Shown here: piece after piece, positions 16,046 through 22,914 of the stretch
How positions within the stretch are numbered: position 1 is the stretch's first letter
Layout: every line of letters begins with the position of its first letter
Assembly (NCBI RefSeq): GCF_003438995.1
Contig: NZ_QSUN01000001.1
Coordinates: 1-64,000 of the forward strand
From: Bacteroides sp. OM05-12
GTDB taxonomy: Bacteria; Bacteroidota; Bacteroidia; Bacteroidales; Bacteroidaceae
Length of the DNA stretch: 64,000 bases
Direction: 5' to 3'
Position numbers and translations under genes: made by a program
Notes under the pieces: model-generated
Databases searched by the model: none
Told to the model about the DNA's origin: nothing
Seen by the model: only the letters and a program-made list of their open reading frames with translations

Positions 16046-16327
16046 ATGGGTTATTATGTAATTAAAGAATTGACAGGGAATAGAGTTGTCATGGTAGATG
16101 AAAATAACATTCCAAACCGCAATCAGTTGACTGCCCAGAATATCAACAATCTCCCTAACGCTATGACTACAGAAGAATGTGCTGTGATTGATGCACGTCA
16201 TAATACTTGGAATAACGATAATTTGCAAAACTTCTTAGTAGGGTATTTTATTTTGCAAAACGATGCAAACAATGCATACAATTCTCAATTGGCGGGTGAA
16301 GGGCACAATGTAACGATACTGTACTAA
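16046..16327 (+). CDS. Uncharacterised 93-residue protein, first gene of the island
   Basis: A small soluble protein rich in Asn (NIPNRNQLTAQNINNLPNA and LVGYFILQNDANNAYNSQL) without signal peptide or membrane span. It is preceded by a TAnnTTTG promoter with an overlapping palindrome that also precedes the DUF2589-like gene at 17364, so the two transcripts are probably controlled together. The next small gene starts 13 bases downstream and a strong terminator follows that one. The family was not recognised. Confidence 0.65.
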   Translation: MGYYVIKELTGNRVVMVDENNIPNRNQLTAQNINNLPNAMTTEECAVIDARHNTWNNDNLQNFLVGYFILQNDANNAYNSQLAGEGHNVTILY

Positions 16328-16339
16328 AAACATTAAATT

Positions 16340-16549
16340 ATGAAATGTGTTTTATATGATTCAGAAGGACGTGACCGTTGTTCCGGAATAGGAACATGGG
16401 CTAATAACAATGTTATAATAGACATCGATATTTTTAATTCACCGGAAGATTTAGATATGATAACAAATATCAAAATTGACGATGTGGATTGGGAAGTTAT
16501 TGGGTATCTAGGAAATGTCGGAGGTAAATTTCAATTTAAAGTGCAATAA
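16340..16549 (+). CDS. Uncharacterised 69-residue protein, second gene of the island
   Basis: A small acidic protein. VIIDIDIFNSPEDLDMITNI and DVDWEVIGYLGNVGGKFQF suggest a compact beta-rich fold. It has no signal peptide, cysteine pair or recognised family. It sits 13 bases after the 93-residue gene and 22 bases before a rho-independent terminator, so the pair forms a bicistronic unit under the palindrome-bearing promoter. Its function is unknown. Co-control with the DUF2589 transcript is inferred from the shared operator. Confidence 0.62.
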   Translation: MKCVLYDSEGRDRCSGIGTWANNNVIIDIDIFNSPEDLDMITNIKIDDVDWEVIGYLGNVGGKFQFKVQ

Positions 16550-16570
16550 AAAATAAATATTGCGATTTAT

Positions 16571-16606
16571 AAAAGGTTGTAGCTAAAATTGGCTACAACC
16601 TTTTTT
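16571..16606 (+). terminator. Rho-independent terminator
   Basis: A 13-bp stem AAAAGGTTGTAGC (16571-16583) pairs with 16592-16604, followed by a T run. It ends the 16046-16549 transcript. Confidence 0.85.
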
Positions 16607-16716
16607 AGCAATTTGACGAACAAAAAGCAATCATTCACAAATATAATTTCATTATTTCAATATAAGGTGTTTTCTTTCAGAATTGTAATCAAATTTTAAA
16701 CACAAATCAAAGAGCC

Positions 16717-17268
16717 ATGAACAAATACCTAAGTATTGAGATTGCAGATAAATCGTTAGTGATTGATTTATCTACCAGCCCTGTTCCATCATTAGTAATC
16801 AACCTTATCTCGGAAGACGAATACAATAAAAAATCACAAAATAAACAAGTTGATTTTACTATGACACCTAAGAGGTCTCTTTATGCCATTACCTCGTTCT
16901 CCTTTTTTATTAAGGAGAAAGGTATGTTTAAGAGAATGGATAATAGAGATATTTTCTATTTAAAGGCGGCAGGAAGTTATTGTGAACTGCATACAAATTA
17001 TGGAATAAAGGTATTGGCATGTTCTTTGTCTCATGTATACGAGCAACTTAATCAAAATGTATTTTTACGGATACACCGTTCTTATGCCATCAACACGAAT
17101 TATATAACCCGATTCTGCGGTAATTTATGTTACATTAAAAATATCAACAAGGATTCTGCCATACCTATCAGCAGCCAATATCACGATGTATTTTTAAATA
17201 TACTGAACGTACTGATCTTAAATCAGAAACAAACTCAAGAGAACGAAAATGAATATGAGCAATATTGA
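16717..17268 (+). CDS. LytTR-type DNA-binding regulator without receiver domain
   Basis: A 183-residue protein. Residues about 75-165 form a LytTR DNA-binding domain: RDIFYLKAAGSYCELHTNYG, LSHVYEQL and FLRIHRSYAINTNYI are the family landmarks. The N-terminal ~60 residues are not a response-regulator receiver and hold no phosphorylation Asp pocket, so signal input is unknown. The gene lies between the two palindrome-controlled transcripts and is the obvious local regulator. The palindrome is not a classical LytTR direct-repeat site, so direct binding to it is unproven. It has a very short cytoplasmic N-terminus and no membrane span. Confidence 0.85.
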   Translation: MNKYLSIEIADKSLVIDLSTSPVPSLVINLISEDEYNKKSQNKQVDFTMTPKRSLYAITSFSFFIKEKGMFKRMDNRDIFYLKAAGSYCELHTNYGIKVLACSLSHVYEQLNQNVFLRIHRSYAINTNYITRFCGNLCYIKNINKDSAIPISSQYHDVFLNILNVLILNQKQTQENENEYEQY

Positions 17269-17301
17269 AAATATTATTTGCTTCTATTGTCATGTAAGAT
17301 A

Positions 17302-17325
17302 TACATTTGTGATGTAAGCTTACAG
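17302..17325 (+). promoter_or_regulatory. Promoter with overlapping palindrome TGTAAGCTTACAG (copy 2)
   Basis: TACATTTG at 17302-17309 is a TAnnTTTG box. The palindrome TGTAAGCTTACA occupies 17313-17324, three bases downstream. An extra half-related word TGTAAGATATACA lies at 17293-17305. The layout matches copy 1 at 15956-15980. Confidence 0.7.
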
Positions 17326-17363
17326 AAAGTTTAAACAGTAATATTCATTTAAAAAATCAGATT

Positions 17364-18254
17364 ATGGCATTAGATTCAAGTGCATCACAGACTGCAACCA
17401 ACGCATTACAAGCAATTCCGTTTGGTACGATTATCGGCGGTCCTTTGAAAGCCTGTATCGAAGCGCAGGCTTTGGCGGCTCAAACGACTTGGGAGTTTAT
17501 TCAGAATGTGGGTTTAAACATTGACCCGGAAACAAAAGAGAAGAAAGCCGTAAACGTTACTTTTCAATTTATTCAGAATGGTGAAATGGTTCAATTAAAC
17601 GTTCCGTTACTGACCATCGTACCGATTCCCTACATTGCCATTAACACGGTAGATATCAGTTTTAAAGCTAATATTACGGCCTCGGCATCCTCGAAAGATG
17701 AGAGCGAAGAACACTCTTCTTCGGATAAAAAAGCCTCTTTCTCTGCCGGATATAAAGGGTGGGGAGCGCATGTTAATTCAAACATGAATGCAAGTGTGTC
17801 CAGCAAAAAAGACTCCAAATCGACACAAGACTCCAAGTATAGCGTAGAATATACGATGGATGTCAATGTCAAGGCCGGACAAGACAGTATGCCTGCAGGT
17901 ATGTCGAAAATTCTGGAAATTCTAGGCAACAGCCTGCAAGTAACAAAACCAACAGGAGAAATCGAAGTAAATGCTCACCGGCTGTTATTGGATAATGGCA
18001 AAGCTATTTTGACCGTGACATACAAAAATCAGGAAGGCTTATTTGACTCCGACAAAGTGACAATCAATGAAGCTATCGATAAAACAAGAACCGTGGAAGG
18101 TAACAAAGTATTTTATACATTGGAAAAAGCCGACAACTATACGGTAAAGGTGAAAGACAACGACAAGCTACAGACGATAGTAACGGTTATGGCCAGTGAA
18201 ACAGCACCAAAAGAAGTAACTGCACCACAGCAGGTTAAACCCAAAATCAATTAA
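17364..18254 (+). CDS. DUF2589-like protein (larger paralogue)
   Basis: A 296-residue protein without signal peptide. The N-terminal region IPFGTIIGGPLKACIEAQAL, followed by a beta-strand block ending VPLLTIVPIPYIAINTVDISF, matches the DUF2589 pattern. A Ser/Lys/Asp-rich low-complexity linker (about residues 107-165) leads to VNVKAGQDSMPAGMSKILEI. After this the chain adds about 100 residues of predicted beta structure not present in the shorter paralogue at 19062. The family has no known function that I can name. It heads the second palindrome-controlled transcript and is followed within ten bases by the next gene. Confidence 0.75.
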   Translation: MALDSSASQTATNALQAIPFGTIIGGPLKACIEAQALAAQTTWEFIQNVGLNIDPETKEKKAVNVTFQFIQNGEMVQLNVPLLTIVPIPYIAINTVDISFKANITASASSKDESEEHSSSDKKASFSAGYKGWGAHVNSNMNASVSSKKDSKSTQDSKYSVEYTMDVNVKAGQDSMPAGMSKILEILGNSLQVTKPTGEIEVNAHRLLLDNGKAILTVTYKNQEGLFDSDKVTINEAIDKTRTVEGNKVFYTLEKADNYTVKVKDNDKLQTIVTVMASETAPKEVTAPQQVKPKIN

Positions 18255-18264
18255 TTAATAAATT

Positions 18265-19047
18265 ATGGCTCAATTAAGTTCTGTAATCAGTTCAATTCTA
18301 CGAGATTATATCACGGCACAACATGAGGCAAATTGTTATGTACAAGCCTTAGCTCACGATTATGCCAAAGATGGAAAACTGAAGAATTTCCGGCTACCCC
18401 AAGCTATGATAGACGGACTGGAACTGGATTTAAAATATGTGGTACAAAATACAGGAGTAATAAAAGAAAATCTGTTAATCGACTACAAGGAACTTTATCG
18501 CTTCCTTGAGGAGATATTAACACCACAAATTGCCAAAGTGGCAATAACGACTGTAGTGCTTGCCATGAATAATGCCGATGAGGTCACCGGGAATGAGTTT
18601 CAAAACATCCTGAATAAAGGAGAAAAATCAAGAACTGAATTCGGAGCTTTTTTGGGCCGTAAGATTAATGAAGAGTTAAAGGCAAAAGCCGACAGTCTGA
18701 CGACGGAAACCGGCAAAATTATTACGGATAAAATAATGGATGCAACAATAAAAACAGTGTTCAAAGAATTCCTTCAACATCCGGACTTAGGAGGGGCGAT
18801 GAATGGTGATGCCGGTGAAATACTAAAAGAGAAAATACGAATAAAATTGCAGAACAGTCTTTCAGGATTGATAGCAAGATTAACAAATAAGTTCTCTGCC
18901 TTACGTAAAGAACTACAAACAACGGTAGATATCACTTTGATTGCCGATGAAATGAAAGAATACCCATCTGAAATGATTCAAAACTTACATTTCAAAATAG
19001 GGAACAACAGTATGGACATACCGGTTGCCGACGAAGTGCCGGAATAA
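18265..19047 (+). CDS. Uncharacterised helical protein between two DUF2589-like genes
   Basis: A 260-residue, almost wholly alpha-helical soluble protein with no signal peptide. Segments such as IAKVAITTVVLAMNNADEV and AGEILKEKIRIKLQNSL are amphipathic. The last 40 residues (DITLIADEMKEYPSEMIQNL) may be a separate small domain. No family was recognised. It lies ten bases after one DUF2589-like gene and 14 before the other, so it is probably a partner of both. Its lack of secretion signals suggests a cytoplasmic assembly. Confidence 0.65.
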   Translation: MAQLSSVISSILRDYITAQHEANCYVQALAHDYAKDGKLKNFRLPQAMIDGLELDLKYVVQNTGVIKENLLIDYKELYRFLEEILTPQIAKVAITTVVLAMNNADEVTGNEFQNILNKGEKSRTEFGAFLGRKINEELKAKADSLTTETGKIITDKIMDATIKTVFKEFLQHPDLGGAMNGDAGEILKEKIRIKLQNSLSGLIARLTNKFSALRKELQTTVDITLIADEMKEYPSEMIQNLHFKIGNNSMDIPVADEVPE

Positions 19048-19061
19048 ATTACAAATAAATT

Positions 19062-19661
19062 ATGAAAACAAATAGAAACATCCGGACAACCAACTCACAA
19101 GTGATGGATCTGAAACAGTTGATTGCAGGGCCACTAATAGCAACAATCGATGCTGACAGTTTGTCTACACGACGTTATTTGGATTGCCTGTTCGAAATTG
19201 CTTTTGAGCACTATGACAAAAGTACAGGAAAAACAGGATCATTGCGCACATTGAGCTTTACTTTTGTAGCCGGCAGCAATGGAAATAAGAAAAAACAAAA
19301 GGTTACCATTCCTATATTGACACTTGTTCCACTACCATTATTACAGGTGAAAGAAGCCGACTTTGATTTTGATATTAAGATTTTGGATGCACAGCAACAA
19401 TCAACAGAGGAGGCGTTTTCATTAAAAGAGGGAAAACTAATTCCCGCACAGGAAGAAGCCGGACTGACAATGCGTGCTTCCCTTGCTCCAAAACAAGACA
19501 GCAGCAGCGCCCAGCAAGGATTAAGCGCCAACATGAAGATTAAAATCAAAATGCAACAGGCGGATATGCCAGGCGGACTATCCAACTTACTTCATCTCAC
19601 GGCTAATAATGTTATTATGGACGATGAGGAAAATGATAAAAAAGAACTTCCAAAAGATTGA
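19062..19661 (+). CDS. DUF2589-like protein (shorter paralogue)
   Basis: A 199-residue protein. MDLKQLIAGPLIATIDADSL at residues 16-35, the strand block KVTIPILTLVPLPLLQVKEADF and the end QQADMPGGLSNLLHLTANNV match the corresponding parts of the 17364 product: GGPLKA, VPLLTIVPIPYI and DSMPAGMSKILEI. The two are therefore paralogues of one family. The Gln/Glu-rich linker is shorter and the extra C-terminal beta region is absent. There is no signal peptide. The stop precedes the next ATG by five bases. It could form hetero-oligomers with its paralogue, but this is inference. Confidence 0.75.
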   Translation: MKTNRNIRTTNSQVMDLKQLIAGPLIATIDADSLSTRRYLDCLFEIAFEHYDKSTGKTGSLRTLSFTFVAGSNGNKKKQKVTIPILTLVPLPLLQVKEADFDFDIKILDAQQQSTEEAFSLKEGKLIPAQEEAGLTMRASLAPKQDSSSAQQGLSANMKIKIKMQQADMPGGLSNLLHLTANNVIMDDEENDKKELPKD

Positions 19662-19666
19662 TCGTT

Positions 19667-19891
19667 ATGAATACAGAATTACAGCAAAAAACAGGATTAA
19701 ACTGTCCGGTGTGCGGAGCTTTTATTCCGGCTACCATCACTCAACTTATAACAGTAAGCAGCCTTTCATGTTCTCACTGCGGACTTAGATTAGATATTGA
19801 CAGAGAGGCTTCACGCAAGGCAATAGACGCTTTAACAAAAGTAAGAAAGGCACAAGATATAGTTCAAAAGAGCAGCAAATTTAATTATTAA
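19667..19891 (+). CDS. Small zinc-ribbon protein
   Basis: A 74-residue protein when started at the ATG 19667 (a TTG at 19658 overlaps the previous stop). Two Cys pairs, CPVCG and CSHCG, separated by about 18 residues form a zinc ribbon at the N-terminus, and the rest is a helix with basic residues. It may act as a small adaptor or regulator of the assembly encoded around it. It is in the same transcript, five bases after the second DUF2589-like gene. No specific family could be named. Confidence 0.68.
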   Translation: MNTELQQKTGLNCPVCGAFIPATITQLITVSSLSCSHCGLRLDIDREASRKAIDALTKVRKAQDIVQKSSKFNY

Positions 19892-19907
19892 CCAATAAAA
19901 AATTAAT

Positions 19908-20321
19908 ATGAGATCATTAGTAATCCAAACAGTAATATTCTTATCATTGCTTATGCTTCCGGTAGGAATGAATGGGCAAAACTCAGAAAAGGTAACTTCT
20001 ACCGATAAAGTAAGAATTGCACTAAATACTTTTCTTGAAAATCATAATATCGACCAAAACGACAGTATTGTATCATTAAAAGGAGATGAAAGTGATGCAA
20101 TATGCTTATTAGAGGAAATGGGATATGATGGTCCTATAAAAGAAAAAGGAACAACTGTATATGCACTTGCCGACGGTATATCAACCGTTGAGTTTTCCTA
20201 TTGTGACGAAGACGGTATAGTCGCAAAAATTACGATCAACATATCTAATATCGATACCAAAACAAATCAACTTCAAGAAATGAAACGAATCATGATTCAT
20301 TTCTACACTTATAATCATTAA
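19908..20321 (+). CDS. Exported uncharacterised protein
   Basis: A 137-residue protein with a clear N-terminal signal sequence (IQTVIFLSLLMLPVGMNGQ), probably cleaved after Gly-Gln-type residues near 23. The mature part is acidic, with TVEFSYCDEDGIVAKITINI suggesting a beta sheet and one Cys pair. It is the only clearly exported product of the island apart from what the muramidase may reach, so it could link the intracellular DUF2589 proteins with the envelope. It is followed after ten bases by the muramidase gene. The family is unknown. Confidence 0.65.
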   Translation: MRSLVIQTVIFLSLLMLPVGMNGQNSEKVTSTDKVRIALNTFLENHNIDQNDSIVSLKGDESDAICLLEEMGYDGPIKEKGTTVYALADGISTVEFSYCDEDGIVAKITINISNIDTKTNQLQEMKRIMIHFYTYNH

Positions 20322-20331
20322 AGAATAAAAT

Positions 20332-21120
20332 ATGTCGATAATTAAATTAAAAGATTCCGGAATCCGGATAAAAGAGTTACATCTACTCCTAACAACTTGC
20401 GGATACAGCGTGTCACAATCTGATGTTTTTGATATCAATACGGAAAAAGCAGTACGAGCTTTTCAAGCAGTAGAACACTTGGCAGTAGATGGTTTAGTTG
20501 GTAATAAGACATTGGAGGCATTGCGCAAAAAAGCAACTGTAGACTCGTGTATTACAGAAAATGACTTTCAGGAAACTGCAAATATTTTAAATATAGAAGT
20601 AGCTGCAATAAAAGCCATCCAGAAAGTAGAGACAGGAGGTCGAGGGGGCTTTATACTACCCGGCAAGCCTGCAATTCTATTCGAAGGGCATATATTCTGG
20701 CAACACCTTAAAAATCCGGAAAAATATTGTGCGGGTAACGAAGACATCTTATACAAAAAATGGACTAAAGAATATTATAAAGGTGGTTTAGCAGAATATG
20801 AACGATTGGAAAGAGCATGCCGAATAGACGAGAAGGCTGCTTTGATGTCAGCTTCGTATGGTATGTTTCAAATAATGGGATTCAATTATTCTGCATGTGG
20901 CTTCAAGGATGTATTTTCTTTCGTAGAAACGATGAAGCAAAATGAAGGAACACAGCTTAAAGCTTTCGTCTCATTCATTAAAAACAACAATAAAATGCAT
21001 ACGGCTTTACAAAACCAAGAATGGGCAGATTTCGCAAGACTCTATAATGGCCCCGGATATGCAAAAAATAAGTATGACAAATTATTGCAGGATAGCTATA
21101 TGGAATTCAAAAATGAATAA
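20332..21120 (+). CDS. N-acetylmuramidase with peptidoglycan-binding domain
   Basis: A 262-residue protein. Residues 1-66 are a PG_binding_1 domain (IRIKELHLLLTTCGY; VRAFQAVEHLAVDGLVGNKT). Residues about 75-255 match the PF11860-type N-acetylmuramidase: AIKAIQKVETGGRGGFILPG carries the likely catalytic Glu, and ILFEGHIFW and ASYGMFQIMGFNY follow. Such enzymes cut the glycan strand of peptidoglycan and are common in phage endolysins. No signal peptide is seen, so export would need another route or lysis. It is the last gene of the island, followed by a direct repeat and a terminator. No phage structural gene is present nearby. Confidence 0.85.
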   Translation: MSIIKLKDSGIRIKELHLLLTTCGYSVSQSDVFDINTEKAVRAFQAVEHLAVDGLVGNKTLEALRKKATVDSCITENDFQETANILNIEVAAIKAIQKVETGGRGGFILPGKPAILFEGHIFWQHLKNPEKYCAGNEDILYKKWTKEYYKGGLAEYERLERACRIDEKAALMSASYGMFQIMGFNYSACGFKDVFSFVETMKQNEGTQLKAFVSFIKNNNKMHTALQNQEWADFARLYNGPGYAKNKYDKLLQDSYMEFKNE

Positions 21121-21129
21121 AAGGAAGAA

Positions 21130-21157
21130 TCCGAAAATCCTCAAAAAGAGTAGGAAA
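21130..21157 (+). repeat. 28-bp direct repeat, right copy
   Basis: Differs from 16002-16029 at three positions only. It lies ten bases past the muramidase stop, in the 3' flank of the island, in the same orientation as the left copy. Confidence 0.65.
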
Positions 21158-21226
21158 TGACTTAAAGCTCTTATCGATTCATTGAGAAAATGATCAGTTT
21201 TTTGTTTGCAATAACAAATTAAATAT

Positions 21227-21267
21227 TAAAGAGAATGTTTCCCCGTATATAGCAAACATTCTCTTTA
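21227..21267 (+). terminator. Hairpin terminator of the muramidase transcript
   Basis: A perfect 14-bp stem (TAAAGAGAATGTTT at 21227-21240 with 21254-21267). No long T run follows, so strength is uncertain, but the position past the last island gene fits. Confidence 0.7.
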
Positions 21268-21280
21268 GTATTTAAACAAT

Positions 21281-21379
21281 TACATCCGACTAATCAGCTT
21301 CACCGCCTCTTCCCAATCACCAATCATAAAAGTAGGCGGGAAGGGTAAGTATTCTCGGTGCGAAGAAATCCTATAAAAC
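21281..21379 (-). repeat. Partial copy of the yjjG-like gene 3' end
   Basis: About 99 bases match 22916-23012, the C-terminal coding end and stop region of the HAD nucleotidase gene, with scattered mismatches. It is in direct orientation with that gene and lies on the other side of hipBA. It has no upstream coding part, so it is a remnant of duplicated sequence and not a gene. Confidence 0.8.
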
Positions 21380-21399
21380 TATTATTATCCTTTTCCTGA

Positions 21400-21430
21400 T
21401 TTGATAATTGAGAAACTTTGATTAACTTTG
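21400..21430 (+). promoter_or_regulatory. hipBA promoter (TTTG-N19-TAACTTTG)
   Basis: TTTG at 21400-21403 and TAACTTTG at 21423-21430 form a consensus Bacteroidetes promoter, 29 bases before the hipB ATG. Confidence 0.7.
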
Positions 21431-21458
21431 CAAGTACTCGTATAATAACAATAATTAT

Positions 21459-21794
21459 ATGGAAAATGAAATAAATGATAATATATTATCACTTATAAAC
21501 AAAACTCCTGATTCATTGATGACAGGGGTTGCCGAACGTGTCAAGCAGAGACGATTAGAAAAAGACTGGACGCAAAAAATGCTTGCCACAAAAGCCGGAA
21601 TCTCTTTGGCTTCTTACAGGCGTTTCGAGTCTTCGGGAGAGATATCTCTGCGTTCATTGGTAATGCTCGCCTTTGCATTGGATATGACCGATGAATTCGA
21701 GACCCTTTTCAACAGAAAGACATACCAAAGCATTGATGATATAATTAAAGCAAACCAACTGAAACGGAAAAAACGAGGCAATAAAAATGAATAA
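21459..21794 (+). CDS. HipB-like XRE antitoxin
   Basis: A 111-residue protein with an XRE helix-turn-helix at about residues 24-75 (VKQRRLEKDWTQKMLATKAG, then SLASYRRFE). A basic KRKKRGNKNE tail follows. It overlaps the HipA gene by eight bases, the usual order of hipBA operons, in which HipB neutralises the kinase and represses its own promoter. It has its own TTTG-N19-TAACTTTG promoter at 21400-21430. The whole module lies between two copies of a HAD-gene 3' end. Confidence 0.88.
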   Translation: MENEINDNILSLINKTPDSLMTGVAERVKQRRLEKDWTQKMLATKAGISLASYRRFESSGEISLRSLVMLAFALDMTDEFETLFNRKTYQSIDDIIKANQLKRKKRGNKNE

Positions 21795-22893
21795 TATTTC
21801 AACGATAGAGATTTTCATGTCGGATAAGCGCATCGGACGAATGGCTATTACCCCTGACGAAGTGTGCGGATTCGAATACGATTCAGATTGGATAAAAACC
21901 GGATTTTCAATCTCTCCGTTCTATATGCCGTTAAAATCGGGATTAATAATGGCTAAACGAGATCCGTTTTGGGGAAACTTCGGAGTATTTGACGACAGCC
22001 TGCCCGATGGCTGGGGGAATCTTTTGCTGGATCGATATTTGCAAGAGAAAGGAATAGACCCCTATAAACTATCTATCTTAGAACGGCTATCGCTTATCGG
22101 TTCTACAGGACGAGGTGCTTTGGAATATCGTCCGGACAAAAGTATTATTACCAATGATGAATTTATAGAGTTTGACCGTTTGGCAAAAGAGGCGGAAAAG
22201 ATACTGGAAAGCAAAGAAAGCGAAGGTTCGGTAGATTTGCTGTACAAATACGGAGGTTCATCGGGTGGAGCCCGACCTAAGGTATTTGCCAGAATAGATG
22301 GGAGAGAATGGCTGGTAAAATTTAAGGCGACGAACGATCCGGTCAATGTGGGTGAGATTGAATACAACTATTCACTACTTGCCAAGGAGTGCGGAATACG
22401 AATGGCAGAAACCCGTCTGTTCAATGACCGTTATTTTGGAGTAGAACGGTTCGACAGAACTCCACATGGTAAAATTCATACCATAAGTGCTGCAGGGTTA
22501 CTACATGCAAATTATCGAATTCCTAGTCTCGATTACTCTATTCTACTGAAATTGACGCTGAATCTTACCAAAGATATGGAACAGGTCATAAGTATGTTTC
22601 GCCTTATGATATTTAACATTCTTATTTCAAACCGGGATGATCATGCAAAAAACTTCTCTTTCCAATGGATAAATGGAACATGGAAACTGTCTCCTGCTTA
22701 TGACCTTCTGCCAAGCAGCGGCTTTAATGGTTATCATACCACTACTATAAATGGTAAAGGTGAACCAGAACTTTCTGATATCATAACTGTGGCTTCGGAA
22801 GTCGGCATACAAAGACAAAACGCAATACAAATAGTGCAAGAAGTCTCGAATAAGTGTATCGAACGAAAATGCTTAAATTACAAGCTTAAATAG
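21787..22893 (+). CDS. HipA-like serine/threonine kinase toxin
   Basis: A 368-residue HipA-family kinase. It has the N-terminal subdomain (FEYDSDWIKTGFSISPFYMP), the Gly-rich YGGSSGGARPKVFARIDG where a HipA nucleotide loop is expected, and the catalytic-type SNRDDHAKNFSF. SPAYDLLPSSG supplies the metal-binding Asp. HipA kinases phosphorylate targets such as glutamyl-tRNA synthetase and cause growth arrest. The length is shorter than E. coli HipA (about 440) but all core motifs are present. It is coupled to hipB by an eight-base overlap. The target here is unknown. Confidence 0.9.
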   Translation: MNNISTIEIFMSDKRIGRMAITPDEVCGFEYDSDWIKTGFSISPFYMPLKSGLIMAKRDPFWGNFGVFDDSLPDGWGNLLLDRYLQEKGIDPYKLSILERLSLIGSTGRGALEYRPDKSIITNDEFIEFDRLAKEAEKILESKESEGSVDLLYKYGGSSGGARPKVFARIDGREWLVKFKATNDPVNVGEIEYNYSLLAKECGIRMAETRLFNDRYFGVERFDRTPHGKIHTISAAGLLHANYRIPSLDYSILLKLTLNLTKDMEQVISMFRLMIFNILISNRDDHAKNFSFQWINGTWKLSPAYDLLPSSGFNGYHTTTINGKGEPELSDIITVASEVGIQRQNAIQIVQEVSNKCIERKCLNYKLK

Positions 22894-22914
22894 GATATAT
22901 TAACAACAATAAAA

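Larger units (their letters stand above)
21121..21458. other. Gap between the muramidase and HipBA
   Basis: It holds the right 28-bp repeat, a terminator, a 99-bp copy of the yjjG-like 3' end and the hipB promoter. No gene is seen in these 338 bases. Confidence 0.75.

Noticed and set aside
17293..17305. Extra TGTAAGATATACA half-site beside the second palindrome
   Set aside because: Only partly symmetrical and without a counterpart at the first promoter, so it is not listed as an operator of its own.
16046..21120. Prophage remnant explanation for the muramidase island
   Set aside because: No terminase, portal, capsid, tail or integrase frames are present, and the DUF2589-like genes and LytTR gene are not phage hallmarks. 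It cannot be fully excluded.
20942..21160. 72-codon plus-strand frame overlapping the muramidase end
   Set aside because: It is an out-of-frame shadow of the muramidase C-terminus that happens to run through the right direct repeat.
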